This document shows, piece after piece, positions 23,995-31,778 of a stretch of 64,000 nucleotides of DNA; the first letter of the stretch is position 1, and every line of letters begins with the position of its first letter. A model generated the notes under the pieces. That model did no database searches. It was not told the origin of the DNA and saw only the letters and a program-made list of their open reading frames with translations. The translations under genes were made by a program, and so were the position numbers. The DNA is from Halanaerobiales bacterium (GTDB lineage Bacteria; Bacillota; Halanaerobiia; Halanaerobiales; DTU029), in contig JARRCS010000001.1 of NCBI GenBank assembly GCA_029981855.1, positions 124,001 to 188,000 of the forward strand, written 5' to 3'.

Positions 23995-26220
23995 CTGGAG
24001 GTCAATACTGCGGAAGAGGCAGGATTCTGCTTTGGAGTTAAACGGGCAATTGGGCTAGCTAAAAATGCAGCAGAAAGTAAAGAAACTACTCCTGTTTATA
24101 CTCTGGGACCAATAATTCACAATCCGCAGGTAGTTAAACAGTTAGAGGATTTAGGTATAAAATCAGTTGATTCTATTGATGAGATAGACCGGGGTATAGT
24201 TATTATTAGATCCCATGGTGTTTCCCCTGAAATTTTAGATAAAGCTAAAGAAAAGGGCTTACATATTATTGATGCTACATGCCCTTATGTTAATAAGGCC
24301 CAGAAATATGCCAGAAAACTGGTGGAAGATGGTTATCAGACATTTATCTATGGTGACCATAAGCATCCGGAAGTAGTTGGTATTCTGGGGGCAACCGGCA
24401 ACAGGGCCATAGTAGTTAGTAATCAGGAAGAGTTAAAGGCAAATAACCTGGAAGATAGGGTTGGGTTTATAGCTCAGACAACCAAATCCCCCGAGTCTTT
24501 TCGCGATCTAATTTCTTCTGTAATTACAGCTATCAAGGAGTTAAAGGTTTATAATACAATCTGCCATACTACTGAGAGGAGACAGCGTTTTGCTATTGAC
24601 CTGGCCAAAAAAGTTGATATTATGTTTGTTATTGGGGGACATAACAGTGCCAACACTAACCGTTTGGCGGAGATCTGTAAAAAGTCTGGTACCCCAACTT
24701 ATCATATAGAGACTGCCGATGAGATAGACTGGCAGTGGCTTAATGGTAAAGAAAAAATTGGTATTACAGCAGGGGCATCGACCCCAGATTGGTTAATCAA
24801 GGAGGTTATTGAGGCTATGAGTGAAGAGAAAAAGGATTTACAGGTTGAAGAAGAAATTCAAGAGGTTAAAAATGAGGCAGATGTTGTTTTAGAAGCTGAA
24901 ACAGCAGAGCCAGAAAAAGATGAGGCTGCAGTAGAACCGGAGGAAAATCTGGCTGAAGAGGAGTCAGAGAAGGCTCCGGCTGAGGCTGAAGATGAAACAG
25001 CAGAAGCTGAACATGCTGAAGCTGCAGAAACAGAGATGGAAGCGGTTGAAGACGAGGTAGAGGTTGATTACAGTGTTAATGAGATTGCTGACCTGAAGAA
25101 GGGTCAGACTGTCAAAGGCACTGTCAGTCAAATTAAGGAAGATGGGGTTTATGTTGATGTAAATTATAAAACTGACGGATTTATTCCCCTCAGGGAATTA
25201 AGCTATAGACCTATTGAAGATCCTCATGATGTAGTTGAATTAAATGAAGAGATTGATGTAGTAATCTTAACCCTGGAAGATGAAGAAGGTAACATGATTT
25301 TATCGAAAAAACGGGCTGATTATGAAAAGGCTTGGGAAAGAATAATGGAGGCTTATGAAAATAATGAAGTAATTGAAGCTGAAGTTACTAAGGTTGTTAA
25401 GGGTGGCCTGGTGGTAGATGTTGGACTCCGGGGCTTTATCCCTGCATCTCATGTAGCTATCGGTTATGTTGATGATCTGGAGGAATATGTCGGGAAGACA
25501 CTCCGGTTAAAGGTAATAGAGGTCGAAAGGGATAAGAATAATGTTGTTCTTTCGGCTAAAGAGGTTCTGGAAGAGGAAAGAGAAGCTCAAAAACAGGAAA
25601 CTCTTGCCTCTCTAGAAGAAGGTCAGGTCGTTAAGGGTAGAGTTACAAAATTAGTTGATTTTGGTGCCTTCGTTGATTTAGGTGGAGTAGAGGGTCTACT
25701 GCATATCTCTGAGATGTCCTGGGGAAGAATTGACCATCCTTCAGAGGTACTGGAGGAGGGACAGGAGATTGAGGTTAAGGTTCTTGGTGTTAACAGAGAG
25801 GAAGAGAGGATCTCTCTCGGTTATAAACAGCTTTTACCCGATCCCTGGGATGAGTTTGTCAAGAAACACTATGAAGGTGAGATCGTCACCGGTACCATTA
25901 CTAAAATAGTTGATTTCGGTGCCTTTATGGAGATTGAAAAGGGAATAGAAGGCTTAATCCATATCTCCCAGTTATCCCATCGACATGTTAAAACCCCGGA
26001 TGAAGTAGTCAGTGTTGGTGAAGAATTACAGGTCAAGATTATAAATATCGATGAAGAGAGGAAGAGGGTTGGTTTAAGTATTAAGGAACTTGAGGAAAGA
26101 CCAGAACCTAAACCGAAAGTAGAGCCGAAGGCTAAAGATAGACCTGAGGTAGAAGAAACTACCTCCGGTATTACAATAGGTGATCTGGTCGGAGATATCT
26201 TTAATGATGATAAAGAATAA
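23995..26220 (+). CDS. ispH: HMBPP reductase / ribosomal protein S1 fusion
   Basis: A 741-residue bifunctional protein. Residues about 1-280 are IspH, the 4Fe-4S enzyme for the last step of the MEP isoprenoid pathway: GFCFGVKRAI (Cys12), DATCPYVNKAQ and NTICHTTERRQ carry the three cluster cysteines. An acidic Glu/Ala-rich linker (about 285-360) follows. Then come four S1 RNA-binding repeats, two with DFGAFVDL and DFGAFMEI. The chosen start is CTG 23995: AGGAGGTG at 23981-23988 sits 8 nt away, and this start gives the canonical length before Cys12. The alternative GTG 23986 lies inside the ribosome site. Such fusions are known in Clostridia. Confidence 0.92.
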   Translation: MEVNTAEEAGFCFGVKRAIGLAKNAAESKETTPVYTLGPIIHNPQVVKQLEDLGIKSVDSIDEIDRGIVIIRSHGVSPEILDKAKEKGLHIIDATCPYVNKAQKYARKLVEDGYQTFIYGDHKHPEVVGILGATGNRAIVVSNQEELKANNLEDRVGFIAQTTKSPESFRDLISSVITAIKELKVYNTICHTTERRQRFAIDLAKKVDIMFVIGGHNSANTNRLAEICKKSGTPTYHIETADEIDWQWLNGKEKIGITAGASTPDWLIKEVIEAMSEEKKDLQVEEEIQEVKNEADVVLEAETAEPEKDEAAVEPEENLAEEESEKAPAEAEDETAEAEHAEAAETEMEAVEDEVEVDYSVNEIADLKKGQTVKGTVSQIKEDGVYVDVNYKTDGFIPLRELSYRPIEDPHDVVELNEEIDVVILTLEDEEGNMILSKKRADYEKAWERIMEAYENNEVIEAEVTKVVKGGLVVDVGLRGFIPASHVAIGYVDDLEEYVGKTLRLKVIEVERDKNNVVLSAKEVLEEEREAQKQETLASLEEGQVVKGRVTKLVDFGAFVDLGGVEGLLHISEMSWGRIDHPSEVLEEGQEIEVKVLGVNREEERISLGYKQLLPDPWDEFVKKHYEGEIVTGTITKIVDFGAFMEIEKGIEGLIHISQLSHRHVKTPDEVVSVGEELQVKIINIDEERKRVGLSIKELEERPEPKPKVEPKAKDRPEVEETTSGITIGDLVGDIFNDDKE

Positions 26221-26254
26221 TAAGTGGGAAAATGCTAATTCCTGGCTCTTTTTC

Positions 26255-26286
26255 CCCTGCTGCCTGCATTGGTAGCAGGGTTTTTT
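26255..26286 (+). terminator. intrinsic terminator after ispH-rpsA
   Basis: CCCTGCT (26255-26261) pairs with AGCAGGG (26274-26280), followed by six Ts. Confidence 0.88.
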
Positions 26287-26360
26287 CTTTTTTATGTATA
26301 TAGAGGACTTAATGAGGGAAATATATTTTAATAAATGCAATTAATGGAGGTGTCTACCAA

Positions 26361-27023
26361 ATGTCTATTGGTGTAATTCTGTTGATCATTATCGGTGTCG
26401 TAATATACTTTGAGGCAGCTCAGCGGGTACTGGATCGCCTGTATTTAACCGATTCAATGGCTCTATTTGTAATAGCTTTAATGATTGTGGGGAGTTTTAT
26501 TGAGATTACAGTAAGCAGGACCCCGCTGATTACGCTAAATTTAGGAGGTGCGGTCATCCCGGTCCTATTAGCCCTCTATGTTCTCATTAGGGCAGGTTCT
26601 GCCAGAGAGTGGATTAGAACTATTATAGCTACTGTCCTTACCGGAGGTGCCATTTATGCCATCAGTATAGTCTTCAGGGATTTTGGTCATGGCAGGGATA
26701 TAATAGACCCCATGTATCTTTTTGCCATCAGTGGCGGTGTAATTGCCTATATTCTGGGCAGGTCGCGTCGCGGTTCCTTTATCGCAGGCACACTGGGTTT
26801 TTTAAGCTATAATCTGATTAATGCCTGGCAGGTATTAAGCGGTCGGGTTATCTCCCAGGTGAGAATAGGTGGGGCCGGTGCCTTTGATAGTATAGTTATT
26901 TCAGGTTTCTTTGCCCTATTACTGGCCGAGCTGGTCGGTGAATCAAGAGAACGCCTGCAGGGTGGTCCGGCTAGAGGAGATAATTTGCCGGGTAGGAAGG
27001 AAGGGGATAAGAATGAAGAATAA
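26361..27023 (+). CDS. DUF1614-like integral membrane protein
   Basis: A 220-residue polytopic membrane protein with about six to seven hydrophobic segments. The block LITLNLGGAVIPVLLALYVL is the typical DUF1614 motif. The C-terminus is short, polar and charged (GESRERLQGGPARGDN). Function unknown. It begins with AATGGAGGTGTC upstream and overlaps spoIIP by 11 bp, so it belongs to the same transcript. The assignment to DUF1614 is from motif memory and should be confirmed. Confidence 0.7.
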   Translation: MSIGVILLIIIGVVIYFEAAQRVLDRLYLTDSMALFVIALMIVGSFIEITVSRTPLITLNLGGAVIPVLLALYVLIRAGSAREWIRTIIATVLTGGAIYAISIVFRDFGHGRDIIDPMYLFAISGGVIAYILGRSRRGSFIAGTLGFLSYNLINAWQVLSGRVISQVRIGGAGAFDSIVISGFFALLLAELVGESRERLQGGPARGDNLPGRKEGDKNEE

Positions 27024-28083
27024 GCTCTATCTCATTATTGCAGTCTTTTTGTTTTTGGGATTTGTCCTAACTGGGAATGCCAATGCTGAAGAAATTATCG
27101 GGCATATCGAAGAGATAACGGTTAGTGTTTACGACCAGGATGGAAATTATATCTTTGCTACTGCCATGGGAGTGGTTAAAGGTGACCGGTATATCAGTGA
27201 GGATAACGTAGAATATGTAGTAGAGGCTGTTAACGGTAACAGGGCAATTGCCAGAAGGGTGGGCAAAGTGGATCTGCTCGAGGGAACCGGTAAGGAGTTA
27301 AGTGCCCTCACCCCACTGGCAGCAGAAGGAAAAAAATTAATTGGCCTTTACTTTACCCATAATGATGAGTCATATAAACCCGGTCCTGAGGTTATCCAGG
27401 GTAGAGGTGAGATTCACAATGTCGGGCAGGCTTTACAGAGTGCCCTGGAAGAGAAAGGGATCAGGGTTGTTCGTTCCGATAACCTGCATCTGCCCCATGA
27501 TGGAGCGGCTTATGAAAGGTCAAGGGCCACGGCCCTCGCTCTTTTGAAACAGAGACCTGATGCTATCTTTGATGTACACCGGGATGCCGTACCCAGGAAA
27601 GAGGAGTATTTAAAAACGGTTGACGGTAAGCAGATTAGCCAGGTGAGACTGGTGGTGGGCAGGCAGAATCCCAATAGAGGGGTAAATGATGGATTTGCTC
27701 GGCAGCTCAAGGCAATTGCCGATAAGCAGTATCCAGGTCTGATTAAGGGAATATTCTATGGAAGTGGGAGTTATAACCAGCAGCTATCCCCCCGTGCCCT
27801 GCTCTTTGAGTTCGGTACCCATGTTACAACCAAAGAGCAGGCCCAGGAAAGTACCCGGATGCTGGCGGATTCCATCAATCTGCTGCTCTACGGAGCTGGA
27901 GGAAAGAATGTACGGGCCAGGGAAAACCCCAGTGCTTTTTCAACCATTGCCTGGATTGTGGGTATCGTTATTATCGGATTACTAGCCTATCTATTTGTCA
28001 ACGAAGGCAGCTGGGAAGGTGTGGTTAAGCGGATCAAAAACTTCTTTGGCAGGGAGATCATAGACAGAGGAGATAAGGAGTAA
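27013..28083 (+). CDS. spoIIP: stage II sporulation protein P (peptidoglycan amidase)
   Basis: A 356-residue SpoIIP-family protein. It has an N-terminal signal/anchor (LYLIIAVFLFLGFVLTGNANA), a beta-rich region, the amidase domain with YFTHNDESYKP, DVHRDAVPRKEEY and LLFEFGTH (expected zinc and catalytic residues), and a C-terminal transmembrane helix (about 315-335, STIAWIVGIVIIGLLAYLFV). In Bacillus, SpoIIP with SpoIID and SpoIIM cleaves septal peptidoglycan during engulfment. The C-terminal membrane segment is unlike Bacillus SpoIIP, which has only the N-terminal anchor. The ATG at 27013 has AAGGGGAT upstream. Next gene starts 1 bp before its stop ends. Confidence 0.88.
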   Translation: MKNKLYLIIAVFLFLGFVLTGNANAEEIIGHIEEITVSVYDQDGNYIFATAMGVVKGDRYISEDNVEYVVEAVNGNRAIARRVGKVDLLEGTGKELSALTPLAAEGKKLIGLYFTHNDESYKPGPEVIQGRGEIHNVGQALQSALEEKGIRVVRSDNLHLPHDGAAYERSRATALALLKQRPDAIFDVHRDAVPRKEEYLKTVDGKQISQVRLVVGRQNPNRGVNDGFARQLKAIADKQYPGLIKGIFYGSGSYNQQLSPRALLFEFGTHVTTKEQAQESTRMLADSINLLLYGAGGKNVRARENPSAFSTIAWIVGIVIIGLLAYLFVNEGSWEGVVKRIKNFFGREIIDRGDKE

Positions 28084-28973
28084 TGTTTAAATATGGTGAT
28101 CTACTAATAGTCAGTATATTAGTAGGCAGCCTGGCCAGGGCCTTTATGCTCAGGATCGATTACCGGCAGTTTCCGAGTTTCCCTCACTCCTATGCCATCC
28201 ACCTGACGCTAGGGATGATTGCTTCCACGCTGGGGGCCCTCTTCGTTCCGGTCTTACTAGAAGAAGAGTATATTGCCGTTACCTTTCTGACGATCGGGGC
28301 CCAGCAGTTTAGAGAGGTACGCAATTTAGAAAGAGAGAGCCTGCTCAAAATTGAAGAAACGGAGCTGGTCCCCAGGGGTAGCGCTTACGTCGAAGGGATA
28401 GCGAAACTATTTGAGGCAAGGAATTACCTGGCTTTATTAACTGCTCTTGTTACCAGTCTCATCTATTATTACTTAAACTGGGTCTGGGCGATAGCAGGAG
28501 GGGCCATCGTCGGTTATGCTCTTCATTTTATGATGAAAGGGCCCCAGGTTGCTGATATTGCCACCGTCGAAATTGTCCCCATAACCTTTAAGGGGAAAAA
28601 CATTGGGATAGATGATGTGATTATGATGAATGTAGGGGAAAAAGAGGCCTGGGAGCGCTGGCATAAAGAAGGGATAGGGATTAAGGTTATCCCTAAAGAT
28701 GAGGATGCCAGGGCTACCCTGGCCAATTTAGGACAACGGCAGGCTATAGTCCATGACCTCTCTATTTTGATGGGGGTAAAACTGGATACGGGTATGCAGC
28801 AGTTTACCCCCCTGGCCAGGTTGAATCTTGATAGTGGTACCCTTAATATCATTATTATTCCTCAGGAGCCCGATAAGGAATTTATTAAAAGGGCTATTGA
28901 GAAGATTCCTGTACTTGAGAGTTCTGAGCGGAAACCCTTAAAGAGTAAAATGGGCAGAAAGGCAGCGGATTAG
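28083..28973 (+). CDS. YIEGIA family membrane protein
   Basis: A 296-residue protein of the YIEGIA family, named after the motif seen here as YVEGIA at residues 102-107 (followed by KLFEARNYLA). Hydrophobic segments: about 5-23, 37-60, 62-75, 114-132 and 134-150; the remaining 145 residues are soluble, probably cytoplasmic, with a conserved-looking NVGEKEAWERWHKEG stretch. Function unknown, but the family occurs in spore-formers and always travels with the small capping subunit, encoded next. It overlaps spoIIP by 1 bp. Confidence 0.85.
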   Translation: MFKYGDLLIVSILVGSLARAFMLRIDYRQFPSFPHSYAIHLTLGMIASTLGALFVPVLLEEEYIAVTFLTIGAQQFREVRNLERESLLKIEETELVPRGSAYVEGIAKLFEARNYLALLTALVTSLIYYYLNWVWAIAGGAIVGYALHFMMKGPQVADIATVEIVPITFKGKNIGIDDVIMMNVGEKEAWERWHKEGIGIKVIPKDEDARATLANLGQRQAIVHDLSILMGVKLDTGMQQFTPLARLNLDSGTLNIIIIPQEPDKEFIKRAIEKIPVLESSERKPLKSKMGRKAAD

Positions 28974-28986
28974 AAGGGGGAGAGTT

Positions 28987-29190
28987 ATGGGAGAAGAGGT
29001 TAGTAATATCAACAGTATACTGGCAGTGATAACTGCCAAAAAAAATAAGGAGAAGGTAAGCGGGGGAGTTCCAATCTTTCTGGTGGATGATGAGGATGAG
29101 TTGGAGCAGGTAAGTATGTTACTGGCCCGTTTAACCCTGGGTATGGTTCATGATCTGGGTAATGGTGTTAAAATAATAATCAAACATTAA
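28987..29190 (+). CDS. capping complex subunit for YIEGIA
   Basis: A 67-residue soluble protein, matching the small partner annotated as the capping complex subunit for YIEGIA. Recognisable parts are SILAVITAKKNKEKVSGG near the N-terminus and LARLTLGMVHDLGNG near the C-terminus. It begins 13 bp after the YIEGIA gene with AAGGGGGAG. Function is known only by association with YIEGIA. Confidence 0.82.
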   Translation: MGEEVSNINSILAVITAKKNKEKVSGGVPIFLVDDEDELEQVSMLLARLTLGMVHDLGNGVKIIIKH

Positions 29191-29200
29191 GGGGTATAAA

Positions 29201-29641
29201 ATGCGGATTGTCTTTCATAGTCGAAGTATTGATATGTTAGCGTATGTTACTGCTCAGGTTTATCTCAATTACCGTCAGGATTTAAAATTGACCGAGGTTT
29301 CTTTTGATTACTGGGAGATTCCTCAGCAGCTGGGAACTTTATTTTTTTTAGGGACTGATAGTTTTAACAATAAAGTCTACTTAATGGGCAGGGGCAAGGA
29401 GAAGAAGATCGTCTGTAAAGCTCTAATGGGTTTTAACAGGATATTTTCCAGTTCGGGCAAGATGATCTTTTATGATCTCTCACCCTATGAGAACGGGTAT
29501 CTCCGCTTGGCATTATTTTTTAATAGATTAAAATTAGAGGGATTAGCCAGGAAAATATCATTGCATGGGGTTAAAGGTGAATTCAAGCAGATTTTAGAGG
29601 ATATCGGGGAATTTTATGAACGGGTAAAGTCTATACCATAG
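29201..29641 (+). CDS. DUF3189 family protein (first copy)
   Basis: A 146-residue DUF3189-like protein. It has FFLGTDSFNNKVYLMGRGKEKKIVCKAL, which corresponds to FCFGKDEFGNRVYILGTGKAKKIVINAL in the second copy downstream. Compared with that copy, the N-terminal FHSRSIDMLAYVTAQVYL differs from YYCFGGAHSSVLAAAIHT, so this one is more divergent. It starts 10 bp after the capping subunit. Function unknown. Confidence 0.75.
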   Translation: MRIVFHSRSIDMLAYVTAQVYLNYRQDLKLTEVSFDYWEIPQQLGTLFFLGTDSFNNKVYLMGRGKEKKIVCKALMGFNRIFSSSGKMIFYDLSPYENGYLRLALFFNRLKLEGLARKISLHGVKGEFKQILEDIGEFYERVKSIP

Positions 29642-29658
29642 GAAATTCTTTTTTTGCA

Positions 29659-29866
29659 AACTGCAAATAGATGTTTTCGATTCAGTAGAAATTTTTGTAT
29701 TCGCCTAAGTTCATCTCCGTTAAAATTCAGGCTTCCTAATCCACGGGTCCTCCTGACCCTAGGATTAGCTTACCACTTCCTGTGATTCGGCCTGATTTTT
29801 AACTTCGATTCACTAAGGCTCATTTACAAAAATTTCCAAACATCTCTTCAACATCTATTTGCAGTT
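29659..29866. repeat. 208-bp palindromic element (full-length form)
   Basis: The ends AACTGCAAATAGATGTT (29659-29675) and AACATCTATTTGCAGTT (29850-29866) are perfect 17-bp inverted repeats. The arms stay complementary inward: GAAATTTTTGTA and AATTCAGGC on the left match, in reverse complement, GGCCTGATTTTT and TACAAAAATTTCC on the right. The centre is a hairpin: CTAATCC (29736-29742) with GGATTAG (29762-29768), and GGGTC with GACCC around a CTCCT loop. The whole element could thus fold into one long hairpin. It holds no gene and lies between two paralogous DUF3189 genes. Confidence 0.8.
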
Positions 29867-29933
29867 GTTTGAAGGTAAAGTAAATTGCCGAACGAAGTGA
29901 GGCATTAATTTAACAAAAGAAGGGTGATTATAT

Positions 29934-30395
29934 ATGGTCATAATCTACTACTGCTTTGGCGGGGCCCATTCATCGGTGCTGGCAGCAGCAATTCATACCC
30001 ATATGCTGTCTACGGACAGGATACCAAAAAAGGATGAAATAATTAACCTACCCCACTATGATAAAACACCGAGTCAGATGATTGGAATTCCCTTTTGCTT
30101 CGGGAAGGATGAATTTGGGAACAGGGTTTATATTCTCGGTACGGGCAAGGCTAAAAAAATAGTTATAAATGCCCTGAAGAGTTTTATGGAGATAGAGGAA
30201 ATAAATCAAGATGAGGTCTACCTGGAGAATACCCTTAAAAATGTTAATCTTCTTGTCAGAATCGGAGGATTTTTATCGAGGGGACTGGGACTAATTTTTC
30301 CAGGAAGAATCCTGACAGTTTACGGATTACAGAGGGCCTACCCGAAGTTTGTCCAGATGGTAAAGAGGGTTAAGGAGGAAATTGCTGTTGCTTAG
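29934..30395 (+). CDS. DUF3189 family protein (second copy)
   Basis: A 153-residue DUF3189 protein. N-terminal IIYYCFGGAHSSVLAAAIHTHML resembles a phosphate-binding loop and contains Cys and His residues; FCFGKDEFGNRVYILGTGKAKK is the central block; VNLLVRIGGFLSRGLGLIFPG is hydrophobic. It appears to be the better-preserved of the two paralogues. Function unknown; the family is common in Firmicutes near sporulation and cell-envelope genes. Translation begins after AAGAAGGGTGATTAT. Confidence 0.8.
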   Translation: MVIIYYCFGGAHSSVLAAAIHTHMLSTDRIPKKDEIINLPHYDKTPSQMIGIPFCFGKDEFGNRVYILGTGKAKKIVINALKSFMEIEEINQDEVYLENTLKNVNLLVRIGGFLSRGLGLIFPGRILTVYGLQRAYPKFVQMVKRVKEEIAVA

Positions 30396-30440
30396 TTACT
30401 TTAAATATGATATTATCACCTTACGGGAGGTACGTGGTGA

Positions 30441-31778
30441 ATGGTCGAGATACTTGATGTCGAACCTGGGAGTATTGCCGCTGAACTTGGCCTTGCGAAA
30501 GGTGATAAGATAATCTCCATAAATGGACAACCCCTTCGAGATTACATAGATTATCAATATGAGACCGCCGAAAATTATTTTACTTTAGAGGTTAAAAAGG
30601 TAAACGGTGAGTACTGGCAGCTGGAGGTTGAAAGGGAACCCGGTGAAGAGCTAGGTATTATTTTTGACGGAATCATTTTTGATAGATTAAAATTATGCCG
30701 GAATAACTGCCTTTTCTGTTTTGTTAAACAGCAACCTTCAGGAATGAGGGATTCCCTGCTGCTCAAAGATGATGACTACCGTTTCTCTTTCTTACAGGGG
30801 AGTTTTATTACCCTGACTAATTTAAGCGAGGAGGAATTTGCCAGAATTACTGCTTTAAGGCTAAGCCCTTTAAATATCTCCGTTCATACAACCGATCTCG
30901 ATTTAAGGGTGAGGATGATGAAAAATCCTGAGGCAGGAAGGATCATGGAGCAGTTAAGGAGGCTGGCCGGGGCAGGTATCAGATTTAATACTCAGGTAGT
31001 TCTTTGTCCGGGGTTCAATGACCAGGATAAACTGGATAGGACTATTGAGGATCTTATCAGTTTTTATCCCAGTATTATCTCTCTGGGGATTGTACCGGTA
31101 GGTCTTACAAAATACCGGGATGGGTTAGATAAACTCAGGGGGTACGACAGAGAAGGGGCCAGAGAGGTATTAAAACAGATTAAGAGCTGGCAGGAAAAGG
31201 TCAGGGGGCTATACGGCGAAAATTTTATTTACTGCTCAGATGAGTTTTACCTCTTGGCTGGCGAGGAGCTGCCTCTTTATGAGGAATATAACGGCTTTCC
31301 CCAGATAGAGAACGGTATCGGCCTGACCAGGCTGCTCTGGTATGAATTTGAAAAACTGAAGCCCTCTCTACCTCCCAGGGTAGGGGAGAAATCCATCGCA
31401 ATTGTCACCGGGGTGCTGGGGGCAGAGGTCTTTAAACCTATTAAGAAAAGACTTGATCTGATAGAGGGACTAAATCTAGAGATAATTCCGGTAGAGAATA
31501 GCTTTTTTGGTGAATCAGTTACTGTTACTGGGCTCCTCACCGGTAGTGATATTATCAAGGGGCTTGCTGAAAAAGAAGAATTGCCCGATCAGATAATCAT
31601 TCCCGGGATAACCCTGAATGAAGAAGGTAAATTTCTTGATGATCTAACCTTACGTGATCTGGAGGAGAGATTCCCGGAGAAAGAGTTTTTTTTATGTAGT
31701 GATATAGGGGATGTTTTGGAGGTGATTGTTAATGGCAAAACCGGTTGTGGCAATTGTTGGCCGGCCGAATGTAGGTAA
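30441..31778 (+). CDS. DUF512 PDZ / radical-SAM-like protein
   Basis: A 445-residue protein. Residues 1-70 are a PDZ domain (PGSIAAELGLAKGDKIISINGQPL). Then LKLCRNNCLFCFVKQ gives a CxxxCxxC cluster motif of radical SAM enzymes, and the C-terminal half is the DUF512 domain (PITGVLGAEVF-like region, VTGLLTGSDI). It ends CGNCWPAECR, another cysteine group. Function unknown; the family is conserved in Clostridia and Cyanobacteria and usually lies beside der. It overlaps der by 47 bp. Confidence 0.88.
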   Translation: MVEILDVEPGSIAAELGLAKGDKIISINGQPLRDYIDYQYETAENYFTLEVKKVNGEYWQLEVEREPGEELGIIFDGIIFDRLKLCRNNCLFCFVKQQPSGMRDSLLLKDDDYRFSFLQGSFITLTNLSEEEFARITALRLSPLNISVHTTDLDLRVRMMKNPEAGRIMEQLRRLAGAGIRFNTQVVLCPGFNDQDKLDRTIEDLISFYPSIISLGIVPVGLTKYRDGLDKLRGYDREGAREVLKQIKSWQEKVRGLYGENFIYCSDEFYLLAGEELPLYEEYNGFPQIENGIGLTRLLWYEFEKLKPSLPPRVGEKSIAIVTGVLGAEVFKPIKKRLDLIEGLNLEIIPVENSFFGESVTVTGLLTGSDIIKGLAEKEELPDQIIIPGITLNEEGKFLDDLTLRDLEERFPEKEFFLCSDIGDVLEVIVNGKTGCGNCWPAECR

